A DNA stretch of 64,000 nucleotides from Vibrio crassostreae 9ZC13 (lineage in GTDB: Bacteria; Pseudomonadota; Gammaproteobacteria; Enterobacterales; Vibrionaceae). The stretch is taken from positions 1,215,899 through 1,279,898 of the forward strand of contig NZ_AJYZ02000019.1 of NCBI RefSeq assembly GCF_000272045.2, read 5' to 3'. A model generated the notes under the pieces. That model was not told where the DNA came from and made no database searches. It saw only the letters and a list, made by a program, of their open reading frames with translations. The position numbers and the translations under genes were made by a program. Numbering within the stretch: position 1 is the stretch's first letter; the number at the start of each line of letters is the position of its first letter. Of this stretch, positions 1-9,918 are shown one piece after another.

Positions 1-86
1 TGCGTTTTAGGTAATAGAGAAGTCGCGACAACTTCAAGCACAATGGCAAGTGACAGCATCACTGGTGGTGGGAGAGATAGAAGCAT
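1..86 (-). CDS. N-terminus of an SMR-type small multidrug efflux protein (partial)
   Basis: On the minus strand an open frame starts at ATG 86 (or ATG 59) and runs off the left end of the window. The visible residues include LAIVLEVVATSLLPKT, which resembles the first transmembrane helix of small multidrug resistance proteins of the EmrE/SugE/QacE family, where an acidic residue (here the E of VLEV) carries the transported proton. Only about 28 residues are visible, so the family call is by resemblance only. No convincing ribosome binding site decides between the two starts. Confidence 0.45.
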   Translation of the reverse strand, partial: MLLSLPPPVMLSLAIVLEVVATSLLPKT

Positions 87-243
87 GTTCGAGTCCACAA
101 CAATAAAATACGGTGCTCAGAATATTGTAGTTTTATTTCCAATTCATGCGATTTTCAGTAAGCAATTATTATGACGTACCCTAAAAACTCTTAACCAAAA
201 AACTCAATGAATATATCTTAGATAACTCATCCTTATATAAAAT

Positions 244-280
244 AAAAGAGCCCGCTAACTCATGGCTAACAGGCTCTTTT
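244..280 (-). terminator. Rho-independent terminator of the metallophosphoesterase gene
   Basis: A 9-bp stem AAAAGAGCC (244-252) pairs with GGCTCTTTT (272-280). Read on the minus strand it is followed by a T-rich tail. It lies about 50 bp after the stop of the phosphoesterase gene, and its symmetric A/T flanks could also let it work in the other direction. Confidence 0.75.
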
Positions 281-330
281 GCAATCGAGCAACTAAGGTG
301 TTTAGTCTTTTAAAAACAAAGCCGTAACGC

Positions 331-2502
331 TTAGTTTACTGATGTAGAGTCTCTTAAAATATCGCGCTTAACTTCACCTTTCAGATCAGTCAGGGTTTGT
401 TGGTCGATATCAATCAAGAAGTGGTCACTCGCTTGACCTGTTGCGAATTTTTCAAGAATCACGAACAAGCTACCGAAACGAGAGCGGAACACCTCTCCGA
501 CTGTATATTGGCCAAGATCGCCCAGTTCTGAATCCACGGTGCCGTCAAACTCAGCAAGCTCACGGCTTAGCAGTTCGTATTGGCGCAGTTGTGTTTCACC
601 GATATCACGGAACGCCAGTTCGTCTGCGTTACGTAGTCGGTAGAAATCTGTCGCTAGTAGCTCACCGCTCCACTCTGCAAAGTCAGCTAAGCTTAACCCC
701 TCAGTAGATGCCAAAAACTCAGCTTCTACTTTGGCTGCCTGCCAATCTTTCTGGAACTGTTCCTCATTAACGACACCATTTGCAGTACAGCCTTCAACTG
801 GATAACCCAACTTGTCGGCTAATTGACAAACCGTGAACTGCGTTTCTAGTTGAGACATGATCATCATCTCTTCGCCATTCATTTCCATGATCATAGCGCG
901 CATCTCTAACGGCCAGTCACCCGGCAGGAAGCGTAGACGTGTTAGTTCGCGGATGTGCCAATCGGTCAGTTCGTAGTAGCTCTCTGAATTCAGAATATCT
1001 TTGTTCCAGATTTTCGCTTGTGCTTCTTCGTCATCGCCCGCGCTTGCAGTTAAGTACGCATGCTCTTCTTCATAGTGACTAAACAACTCGTTATAACGTG
1101 CCACTTGGTCAATCACTACGGTTTCGACTTCGATTTGGTTATCAGGGCGAATGTTCAATAGCTTGTAGGCCGGAATATAACCCGCTAGCGATGGTGCTTG
1201 AATATTAAAGAGTGTGTGCTGTACACCATCGATATTGAAGCTCTTCTTACCCGTATCGTTAAAGTGCATGTGGCCACCAACGTGGATATTTAGGCCAGTA
1301 GCAGCTAATGCTCGGCTAGTATTGTCATCCGGCTCACGAGCCAGTTGATGGCTTCCTTCACCAAACAGATCCTCAATCTCTTCAGAGGCACCGTTGTAGA
1401 AATCTGTCATTGGGAAGTGCGAGAAGGAAACAAGCGTCTTATTCTGTTCTTTCGCTGCTTTTACTACATCAGAGATCCAATCGATCACGTGTTCTTTGTG
1501 GGTCAGCATCATGTTGTAGCCAGCACTGCTTGAACCATCGAACGTGTTTCCATCGACAGAGCTATCAGACGAGTTTTCTTTCGGGCGATAAACATTTGCG
1601 TCAATGGCCAACAGCCACAAGCCTTTGACTGGCTCGACTAAGTAACTGGTATCCGGCACTTCAGAACAACTTGAGTAGCCATTCTCTTTATAACTACCAC
1701 CTGTTCCTTCATAACAGATCTCGTACATGCGCTTATCAAAAGCTGCTTCTTCTTTCGCTAATTCATAGCTGTAATTGGTACGAGCTTGCGCACTGCTATA
1801 AGGGGTTTCAAAGTAGAGATAATCTTGCTGAGGGTAGAAGCCGTGAGTACCAAGGATACTCATGATCTCTTCATAGCCCCACTCACGCACTTCTTCAGTA
1901 CAGATGGTTGCTAGGTTATCGCCGTCACCGGGAATAGTTGTCCACTCATCTTCATAGCCAACACACTCTTCTTTACCGCGACTATAAATACGTTGGTTCT
2001 TGCCCCCTTCACCTAAAAAGTCGGACTTACCCGCAGGGATAGTAAATGGCCTCACTGGATCGTGGTTGCCTGGGGCGGCGAAAAACTCAAGGCCGTACGT
2101 GTCGCGATAGTGATCAAAAATGCTAACTAAGCCACGCATATGAATCGGCTGGCCGTCGTCACTGAAGTCACCCGGCAGGGCTACGTATTTCACGCCACGC
2201 TCAACCACATCATCAAGCGCTGCGATCATCGCAAAGTAGTTTTCATTGAACAGACGAGTAGAGTTCATCTGCGACTCCATCGTTCGAATTGTCGCATACT
2301 CACCACTATCTGAGTTGTAGAGCCCAGCAAACGAACCGTCTTTAAAATCACCGTAAACGTCATGAAAATGGATATCAGGCATGAATGCGACTTGCACTGC
2401 ACTCTCTAGATTACCGCTGTCGTCACTTGGCGAACTTGAATTACAACCCGCTAATGTGGCAGCTATCAAGCCTGACAGTACGGTCAATGTACTCTTTTTC
2501 AT
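331..2502 (-). CDS. Calcineurin-like metallophosphoesterase lipoprotein
   Basis: A 723-residue protein with a lipoprotein signal peptide: the lipobox LAGC places the lipidated cysteine at residue 20, followed by a Ser/Asp-rich linker. The metallophosphoesterase signature follows in order: D-x-H (MPDIHFH, about residues 42-47), GDFSDDG near residue 110, GNHDP near residue 146, then SHFP and GGHMHF farther on, giving the dimetal ligands. It is therefore expected to be an envelope-anchored phosphodiesterase or phosphatase; its substrate cannot be told. The C-terminal 250 residues are acidic and helical, outside the catalytic core. It is monocistronic, with a terminator downstream. Confidence 0.85.
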   Translation of the reverse strand: MKKSTLTVLSGLIAATLAGCNSSSPSDDSGNLESAVQVAFMPDIHFHDVYGDFKDGSFAGLYNSDSGEYATIRTMESQMNSTRLFNENYFAMIAALDDVVERGVKYVALPGDFSDDGQPIHMRGLVSIFDHYRDTYGLEFFAAPGNHDPVRPFTIPAGKSDFLGEGGKNQRIYSRGKEECVGYEDEWTTIPGDGDNLATICTEEVREWGYEEIMSILGTHGFYPQQDYLYFETPYSSAQARTNYSYELAKEEAAFDKRMYEICYEGTGGSYKENGYSSCSEVPDTSYLVEPVKGLWLLAIDANVYRPKENSSDSSVDGNTFDGSSSAGYNMMLTHKEHVIDWISDVVKAAKEQNKTLVSFSHFPMTDFYNGASEEIEDLFGEGSHQLAREPDDNTSRALAATGLNIHVGGHMHFNDTGKKSFNIDGVQHTLFNIQAPSLAGYIPAYKLLNIRPDNQIEVETVVIDQVARYNELFSHYEEEHAYLTASAGDDEEAQAKIWNKDILNSESYYELTDWHIRELTRLRFLPGDWPLEMRAMIMEMNGEEMMIMSQLETQFTVCQLADKLGYPVEGCTANGVVNEEQFQKDWQAAKVEAEFLASTEGLSLADFAEWSGELLATDFYRLRNADELAFRDIGETQLRQYELLSRELAEFDGTVDSELGDLGQYTVGEVFRSRFGSLFVILEKFATGQASDHFLIDIDQQTLTDLKGEVKRDILRDSTSVN

Positions 2503-4160
<1,658 letters not shown>

Positions 4161-4168
4161 CACATCTT

Positions 4169-4196
4169 GGCCTCGATTCTTTCGAGCATCGAGGCC
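4169..4196 (+). terminator. Stem-loop between frmA and fghA, no T tract
   Basis: GGCCTCGAT (4169-4177) pairs with ATCGAGGCC (4188-4196) just after the frmA stop. No run of T follows, so it is more likely an mRNA-stabilising or partial attenuating hairpin than a full terminator. Confidence 0.5.
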
Positions 4197-4226
4197 ACAG
4201 CTACAAATGAATAGCAACAAACTGTC

Positions 4227-4256
4227 TTCACCACCTCCTGCCCGGTGGGTGGTGAA
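4227..4256 (+). other. Second stem-loop in the frmA-fghA gap
   Basis: TTCACCACC (4227-4235) pairs with GGTGGTGAA (4248-4256), about 60 bases before the fghA start. With the preceding hairpin it could tune the ratio of the two proteins from one transcript. Confidence 0.45.
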
Positions 4257-4314
4257 ACTTTATGTAATATAGACAAATTTACTCCCAAACCATCAACCTA
4301 ACGGAGCACAATAG

Positions 4315-5154
4315 ATGACAATCGAAAACATTAGCCAAGCAAAGGTTGCTGGTGGTTGGCACAAACAATACACCCACTTTTCTGCAACGCTTGACTGCAA
4401 CATGCGTTTTGCGATTTTCTTGCCACCTAACGCAAGCAAAGAAAACCCAGTTCCTGTTTTGTATTGGTTGTCAGGCTTAACCTGTACCGATGAAAACTTC
4501 ATGCAAAAAGCCGGCGCTTTCAAAGCCTCGGCTGAGCAAGGCATCGCGATTGTTGCACCAGACACTAGCCCACGTGGCGAAGGTGTTGCCGACGATGAAA
4601 ATTACGATCTCGGCCAAGGTGCAGGCTTCTATGTGAATGCCACTCAAGCGCCATGGGACAGCCATTACCACATGTACGATTACGTGGTAACAGAGCTCCC
4701 TGCATTAATTGAGTCGTTCTTCCCTGTTACATCCGTAAAATCGATTTCTGGTCACAGCATGGGCGGACATGGTGCCCTAACGATTGGCATTAAAAACGAA
4801 GATAGCTACCGTTCTATCTCTGCATTCAGCCCAATCACCAACCCAATGCAATGCCCTTGGGGACAAAAAGCCTTCAACCAATACCTAGGCTTGGATATTG
4901 AAGAGTGGAAACACTACGATGCCTCTGAGCTTCTAAAAACCAAAGGCACTAAACTGCCAATGTTGGTCGACCAAGGTGAAGCCGATAACTTCCTGATTGA
5001 ACAGCTTAAACCTGAGCAATTAGTCGAAGCCGCTAAGGTAACCAATGCCGATTTAGATCTACGTATGCAGCCTGGTTACGACCACAGCTACTACTTCATC
5101 TCTAGCTTTATTGATGAACACATTGAGTTCCACGCTGCTTACTTAAACAAGTAG
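4315..5154 (+). CDS. fghA: S-formylglutathione hydrolase
   Basis: A 279-residue alpha/beta hydrolase of the esterase D family that hydrolyses S-formylglutathione to formate and glutathione, the second step after the class III alcohol dehydrogenase encoded just upstream. The nucleophile elbow GHSMGG gives catalytic S148; an Asp in DQGEADNF and a His in GYDHSYYF complete the triad. Length is typical of the family. The start is supported by GGAG nine bases upstream. The gene sits 154 bp after frmA on the same strand with two hairpins in the gap, and a strong terminator follows. The name frmB is also used for this role. Confidence 0.95.
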   Translation: MTIENISQAKVAGGWHKQYTHFSATLDCNMRFAIFLPPNASKENPVPVLYWLSGLTCTDENFMQKAGAFKASAEQGIAIVAPDTSPRGEGVADDENYDLGQGAGFYVNATQAPWDSHYHMYDYVVTELPALIESFFPVTSVKSISGHSMGGHGALTIGIKNEDSYRSISAFSPITNPMQCPWGQKAFNQYLGLDIEEWKHYDASELLKTKGTKLPMLVDQGEADNFLIEQLKPEQLVEAAKVTNADLDLRMQPGYDHSYYFISSFIDEHIEFHAAYLNK

Positions 5155-5166
5155 CCAGATGAATTT

Positions 5167-5203
5167 AGCCCGCACTTTGTAAACGCAAGGTGCGGGCTTT
5201 TTT
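5167..5203 (+). terminator. Rho-independent terminator after fghA
   Basis: AGCCCGCAC (5167-5175) pairs with GTGCGGGCT (5190-5198), followed by a run of T. It ends the frmA-fghA transcript before the convergent aminotransferase gene. Confidence 0.9.
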
Positions 5204-5231
5204 ATGCCTACTGATTTTATAACGGTTGCTT

Positions 5232-6314
5232 TTATAACTGCTTAATACGCTGCTTTAACGCTTCTAAATCTATATCATTGCCAACAATTCGTAATCGAAC
5301 ATACTCTTCAGTCATCGCGTCGCACGTAATAGCAAAATTGACACCCGAACATGTCTTGATACCGATACTCTCAAATAGCTTTGAAAGGTGAGTTCCTCTC
5401 TTTTTCAACAACATAATGGGCGTCGATATTGACGTGCCAACCACCTCAATATTGTTCTCAGACAACAAGCCGATCATTTGCTGCTTAAAGTATTCAGTTT
5501 TGCTGCGGTTCATTTCTAAGAAGTGTTTTGCATTGGGTAAGGTCGCCGATGCGATTTTTATTGAGGGGTAAGTCGGCGTAAACACACTCACCGCAGCTTC
5601 GATTGCAGAAGTCAGGTTTTCACTGCTGGCTAAGTAACCGAGTCGAATCCCAGCGAGCCCTAAACCTTTAGAAAAGGTTCGTAAAACTATTAAGTTGTCC
5701 AAGACTAAGGTCTGATCGAGCATAGACTGCTCAGGGGTCAGGTATTCACCATATGCCTCGTCGACAATCAAAATAGCGCCAGAACGCTCACATACTCTCG
5801 CTATCTCGACCAGATAAGCTCTGTCGTAGATTCGACCCGTTGGGTTGTTGGGATTATCGATATACACCAAGGCAGGATTTTGACTGCTTATTTTTGATGC
5901 CAACACACCGAACAGATCCGACTCGTTTTGATAATCAAACATGTTGATGGACTGGTACTTCCCGCCCACCAAAGTGAACTCTGATACTGCTTCAACAAAC
6001 TGAGGGCCAATGCCTATCATGGTGCGATTGTTGTGATCGATAAGTTTATTGAAGATAAGTTCTAGCGCCCCAAGAGAGCCCGTGGTGTACGTAATACGAC
6101 AATCTTCAATCCCAATAAACTGGCGAGTCAGATAAGTCAGCTCCGAAAGCTCCCTGTGGCAATAGTACTTATCAATACCGTAGATAATATCTTTGATCAC
6201 ATGTTCAGGAATTTCTGGTGCGCCAAATGGATTGGAGCCAAGTGAACAATCGATACGAAATGAGTGATCGACATAAGAATGGTATTCGCCACTTAACCGT
6301 GGATTTAAATGCAT
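5232..6314 (-). CDS. PLP-dependent class I/II aminotransferase, HisC-like
   Basis: A 360-residue fold-type I aminotransferase resembling histidinol-phosphate aminotransferases. Visible motifs are DNPNNPTG, the VDEAYGEY segment whose Asp binds the PLP pyridine nitrogen, and TFSKGLGLAGIRLGY with the Schiff-base lysine. It is not in a histidine operon: its neighbours are a formaldehyde pair and an anchored small protein. It may therefore act on another phosphorylated or aromatic amino acid, or be a stand-alone paralogue. The substrate cannot be assigned from sequence. Confidence 0.8.
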   Translation of the reverse strand: MHLNPRLSGEYHSYVDHSFRIDCSLGSNPFGAPEIPEHVIKDIIYGIDKYYCHRELSELTYLTRQFIGIEDCRITYTTGSLGALELIFNKLIDHNNRTMIGIGPQFVEAVSEFTLVGGKYQSINMFDYQNESDLFGVLASKISSQNPALVYIDNPNNPTGRIYDRAYLVEIARVCERSGAILIVDEAYGEYLTPEQSMLDQTLVLDNLIVLRTFSKGLGLAGIRLGYLASSENLTSAIEAAVSVFTPTYPSIKIASATLPNAKHFLEMNRSKTEYFKQQMIGLLSENNIEVVGTSISTPIMLLKKRGTHLSKLFESIGIKTCSGVNFAITCDAMTEEYVRLRIVGNDIDLEALKQRIKQL

Positions 6315-6620
6315 AAGAAAACGCTCAAAAAATATTCATGCGCTATTCTTATCGTACTGAATTTTATCTATATAGGTCATTTCGCGACAGTTCTTCGCCT
6401 TGTTTCGAGAGACTGGTTAAAAACCAAGATTGGTTCAAATAACGAATTCTCTTAAGCCATAATCAAGAGTTAAGCACTCGTGTTTACATTTCGAGTTAAC
6501 CGAACCGCTTTCTTTGCGCTAGATTAAGCTGAGATAAGATAGGGTAATAACAGAGCTTGCATCTTTACTCTCCCTAGTTACCATAGCCCCATTAACATCC
6601 CCCATATTTTGAAGGTTGCT
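6315..6620. other. Intergenic region between divergent genes
   Basis: About 300 bp, AT-rich, between the divergent aminotransferase and the small anchored protein. It must contain both promoters, but no operator, repeat or small gene stands out. Confidence 0.4.
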
Positions 6621-7022
6621 ATGAAAGCAATTAAGACTCTTTTCTTCCTGATGGTTTTATTGAGCGGTCTGTTTACCGCTTGGCTGTTTATTCCAATTCC
6701 AGCGACCATGGACAAGCAAACGCTCGACGTTCCATTAACGGAACCATTCAAGCTTGTTGCGTATCGCAGCAACCCGAATGATGCGAGCAAGCCGCTGACT
6801 TACCACTACTATGTGATTTCAGATGTGGTTGGTGTAGACGACATGGACCCATTCCTGATTACCACGGACCAGTTCGTGAAGCTTGGCGAATTCGACGAGA
6901 ACACATTCAACCTGACGGTTAACGGTAAGATTGATAGCTACACCAACGATTTGTGGATCAAGAAATCTGATGGCAAGCTTCAACACTGGTACGTGAGTAT
7001 TAACGCGAACTATATTCGTTAG
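6621..7022 (+). CDS. Small membrane-anchored hypothetical protein
   Basis: A 133-residue protein with an N-terminal hydrophobic segment (roughly residues 5-22, TLFFLMVLLSGLFTAWLF), probably a signal anchor, followed by a soluble domain predicted to face the periplasm. No enzymatic motif is recognised. The ATG at 6621 is chosen over a TTG at 6609 because GAAGG lies six bases before it. It is monocistronic, with a strong terminator after it. Function unknown. Confidence 0.65.
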   Translation: MKAIKTLFFLMVLLSGLFTAWLFIPIPATMDKQTLDVPLTEPFKLVAYRSNPNDASKPLTYHYYVISDVVGVDDMDPFLITTDQFVKLGEFDENTFNLTVNGKIDSYTNDLWIKKSDGKLQHWYVSINANYIR

Positions 7023-7048
7023 AGTCGAATCTAAATAGACCTCATTTC

Positions 7049-7081
7049 AAAACTGCGCTTTGGCTTCCAAGCGCAGTTTTT
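7049..7081 (+). terminator. Rho-independent terminator
   Basis: AAAACTGCGCTT (7049-7060) pairs with AAGCGCAGTTTT (7069-7080), then further T residues. It ends the small anchored-protein gene. Confidence 0.9.
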
Positions 7082-7208
7082 GTTTCTAACCTCCCGCTTT
7101 ACAAGCAAAGAAGATCCCACAAGCCATGCAGGTGTTATAAGCCCTTAAGATGTTATAAGCTCAGACTATGCTCGACGCCCAATAAATCAAAATAATAAAG
7201 GATCACCC

Positions 7209-7946
7209 GTGGAATTTACGCTCGACAAATTTAACGGCATCATCATCGACCCAGCAACAGCCCCTCACGATGTTGACTCATTCAATGCCGAACTCAGCGA
7301 GATCACCGAATTTTCAAAGCAGAATAGCAAAGGCATTATTTGGATTAGCTTGCCTATTTCACTCTCGCACCTTATCCCTGTAGCGACTGAGCTTGGCTTT
7401 GTGTTTCACAACTGCTTAGAAGACGAGATTACGCTGATCCACAAATCCGAGATTGTAGAGTTTGTGCCTTTCATTCCGACCCACACCTTGGGCGCAGGCG
7501 CCTTGATCACTAACGAACACAACCAAGTGCTGATGATTAAAGAACACGGCATGACGGGCTACAAGTTACCGGGCGGTCATATTGAGTTGGGTGAAGGCAT
7601 TGAAGAATCGGTGGTTCGAGAAACCTTGGAAGAAACCGGTATCAAGGCAACGTTCGTTTCTGTGGTTGGCATGGCGACAAGACACCCGTATCAATTCGGT
7701 AAATCAAACCTCTACTTTATTTGTCACCTTATCGCTCAAACTCAAGAAATTGCGATTCAAGACACTGATGAAATTGCAGAAGCTAAATGGATAGATGTTG
7801 AAGAATATATTAACAACCCCGACAGCTACCCGTTTAACCGCCAATTGGTCGGCTCTTTGATAGGCAAACAAGGATTAGAACTTACCCAACTAGAAGGCAA
7901 CTATGGTCCAGTCCACAAGCCAGAGGTCTTCTTTTCGAATAACTAG
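7209..7946 (+). CDS. Nudix hydrolase with N-terminal extension
   Basis: A 245-residue protein. The Nudix box spans about residues 122-144 (GGHIELGEG followed by RETLEETGI), fitting GX5EX7REUXEEXGU, so it should hydrolyse a nucleoside diphosphate linked to some other moiety. Residues 1-90 precede the Nudix fold and look like a separate alpha/beta domain of the kind seen in some bacterial Nudix proteins with an N-terminal pre-Nudix domain. It starts at GTG 7209, supported by AAAGGA about seven bases upstream. Substrate not predictable. Confidence 0.85.
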   Translation: MEFTLDKFNGIIIDPATAPHDVDSFNAELSEITEFSKQNSKGIIWISLPISLSHLIPVATELGFVFHNCLEDEITLIHKSEIVEFVPFIPTHTLGAGALITNEHNQVLMIKEHGMTGYKLPGGHIELGEGIEESVVRETLEETGIKATFVSVVGMATRHPYQFGKSNLYFICHLIAQTQEIAIQDTDEIAEAKWIDVEEYINNPDSYPFNRQLVGSLIGKQGLELTQLEGNYGPVHKPEVFFSNN

Positions 7947-7961
7947 ATCACTTCAAACATA

Positions 7962-7993
7962 AAAACGCCAAGCTCATAAGAACTTGGCGTTTT
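7962..7993. terminator. Bidirectional terminator between Nudix and aldehyde dehydrogenase genes
   Basis: AAAACGCCAAG (7962-7972) pairs with CTTGGCGTTTT (7983-7993). The A- and T-rich ends suit termination of both convergent genes. Confidence 0.85.
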
Positions 7994-8070
7994 GCTTTTC
8001 GTTTATGTTTTTATTTAAACCAACTCGCTGTTAGTGACTTCCTAATACACTGCTCTAGAGCCTATCTATT

Positions 8071-9591
8071 TTAGAAAAAGCCTAAAGGATTCGTATCGTA
8101 GCTGATCAGCAGGTTCTTGGTGTTTTGGTAGTGATCGAGCATCATCTTGTGTGTCTCACGTCCGATGCCCGATTTCTTGTAACCACCAAATGCGGCATGT
8201 GCTGGATAAGCGTGGTAACAGTTCACCCAGATACGGCCGGCTTCAATGCTGCGTCCCATGCGATACGCGAGGTTTGCATCACGTGTCCACACGCCTGCAC
8301 CCAAGCCATATTCGGTATCGTTGGCGATCTCTAACGCTTCTGCTTCGTCTTTAAACGTCGTCACCGCGATAACAGGGCCAAAGATCTCTTCTTGGAATAC
8401 ACGCATCTTGTTGTGCCCTTCCAACATAGTTGGCTGGATGTAATAACCATTACCGAGATCATCAGATTGCTGCGCAACTTCGCCACCTGTCAGCACTTTA
8501 GCGCCTTCTTGGCGACCGATTTCTAGGTAGCTCAGAATCTTATCGAACTGCTCTTTTGAAGCTTGTGCGCCAACCTGAGTATCAGTATCTAGCGGGTTAC
8601 CTTGTTTAATAGTTTGAGCACGCTCGACCACCTTGGCGATGAACTTGTCGTACACCGATTCATGGATCAGCACACGTGATGGACAGGTACACACTTCACC
8701 TTGGTTGAAGAACGCCAGCAACATGCCTTCGACACACTTATCAAGGTATTCGTCTTCATGGTTAAAGATGTCTGGGAAGTAGATGTTTGGAGACTTACCG
8801 CCAAGCTCAACCGTTGATGGAATCAAGCTTTCAGCGGCACATTTCAGGATGTGGTGGCCGACTTCTGTCGAACCGGTAAATGCCAATTTCGCCAAACGAT
8901 CGCTGGTTGCTAACGCTTGACCCGCTTCACTACCAAAACCATTGACGATGTTGACTACGCCTGCAGGTAGAAGATCAGCGATCTTCTCCATCATCACTAA
9001 GATCGATGTCGGTGTTTGCTCCGCTGGCTTCATCACAACACAGCAACCCGCAGCCAGTGCTGGCGCCAATTTCCAAGCCGCCATTAAAATCGGGAAGTTC
9101 CAAGGAATGATCTGCCCCACCACACCGATGGGTTCTGGGAAGTGGTAGCTCGCGGTGTTTGAATCTAGCTCGGCTGCGCTGCCTTCTTGCGCCCGAATAC
9201 AGCCTGCAAAGTAACGGAAGTGGTCAACAACTAACGGGATGTCTGCCGCTAGAGTTTCACGCACAGGCTTGCCGTTTTCCCACGTCTCCGCCACCGCGAT
9301 TTCTTCTAGGTGCGCTTCAATGCGATCGGAAATTTTAAGTAGGATATTGGAACGTTCTGTCACACTGGTCGCAGCCCAACGAGCACGAGCCGCATGCGCC
9401 GCATCGAGTGCCAAGCTAATGTCTGCCTCTGTTGAACGTGCCACTTGGCAATACACCTGACCATTCACTGGGGAAGTGTTATCAAAATACTCGCCGCTGA
9501 CAGGCTTCACCCACTCGCCACCGATAAAGTTATCGTATTGAGCTTTAAAGTTCACCACTGCGTTGTCACTACCCGGCTGTGCGTAAATCAT
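8071..9591 (-). CDS. NAD-dependent aldehyde dehydrogenase (AldB/ExaC type)
   Basis: A 506-residue aldehyde dehydrogenase oxidising short-chain aldehydes such as acetaldehyde to acids. Visible are [20 protein letters not shown] in the cofactor-binding domain, the catalytic Glu in VELGGKSPN, the catalytic cysteine region [12 protein letters not shown], and EEIFGPV. The two cysteines in VCTC and overall similarity place it with AldB/ExaC-like enzymes. It is divergent from a sigma-54 activator of the AcoR type, as is usual for this enzyme, so activation by that regulator is likely. I did not find a clean -24/-12 promoter upstream. Confidence 0.9.
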   Translation of the reverse strand: MIYAQPGSDNAVVNFKAQYDNFIGGEWVKPVSGEYFDNTSPVNGQVYCQVARSTEADISLALDAAHAARARWAATSVTERSNILLKISDRIEAHLEEIAVAETWENGKPVRETLAADIPLVVDHFRYFAGCIRAQEGSAAELDSNTASYHFPEPIGVVGQIIPWNFPILMAAWKLAPALAAGCCVVMKPAEQTPTSILVMMEKIADLLPAGVVNIVNGFGSEAGQALATSDRLAKLAFTGSTEVGHHILKCAAESLIPSTVELGGKSPNIYFPDIFNHEDEYLDKCVEGMLLAFFNQGEVCTCPSRVLIHESVYDKFIAKVVERAQTIKQGNPLDTDTQVGAQASKEQFDKILSYLEIGRQEGAKVLTGGEVAQQSDDLGNGYYIQPTMLEGHNKMRVFQEEIFGPVIAVTTFKDEAEALEIANDTEYGLGAGVWTRDANLAYRMGRSIEAGRIWVNCYHAYPAHAAFGGYKKSGIGRETHKMMLDHYQNTKNLLISYDTNPLGFF

Positions 9592-9918
9592 AGTTAGATC
9601 CTTCTTCGATTTGATATTCGTTATTGAGCTAGAGCTGTCTTATTTTTGTGGCGGCTCCCCTTGAGAAAAGAACTCATGGCGAGACGCCCATGTTTATGCT
9701 TTCTGTTTAAAACACTGATACTTCGTGTTTTCTTCACAACAGTAACAACGCAAATCACACGCGAGAACTTCAAAACTTGTTGTTAATAAATTGTAAAACT
9801 ATGATTACCAAACGTTTACAACCCAAAGTGAGTTGGCATTGAACGGACGTATGGAAACCACTCCAGTGTTCAACTGTTCCAAATTGGTACACCCTCACTG
9901 TTACGACATGGAACAGTC
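9592..9918. other. Divergent regulatory region of the aldehyde dehydrogenase and sigma-54 activator genes
   Basis: Holds no coding frame. The notable element is a perfect inverted repeat at its right end (separate entry). One weak candidate for a -12 TTGC element on the minus strand (near 9750-9765) lacks the GG doublet of a proper -24 element, so no sigma-54 promoter is claimed. Confidence 0.4.
9873..9917. promoter_or_regulatory. Perfect 9-bp inverted repeat, likely activator site overlapping the regulator's ribosome binding site
   Basis: ACTGTTCCA (9873-9881) is mirrored by TGGAACAGT (9909-9917), which abuts the start codon at 9919. The right arm contains GGAAC, the only candidate Shine-Dalgarno sequence. 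It may be the enhancer-type binding site of the activator and also a repressing site for its own gene. Confidence 0.5.

Noticed and set aside
9740..9770. Possible sigma-54 promoter for the aldehyde dehydrogenase gene
   Set aside because: The -12 TTGC fits, but the -24 element reads TCGCGTG and lacks the invariant GG, so it is not claimed as a feature.
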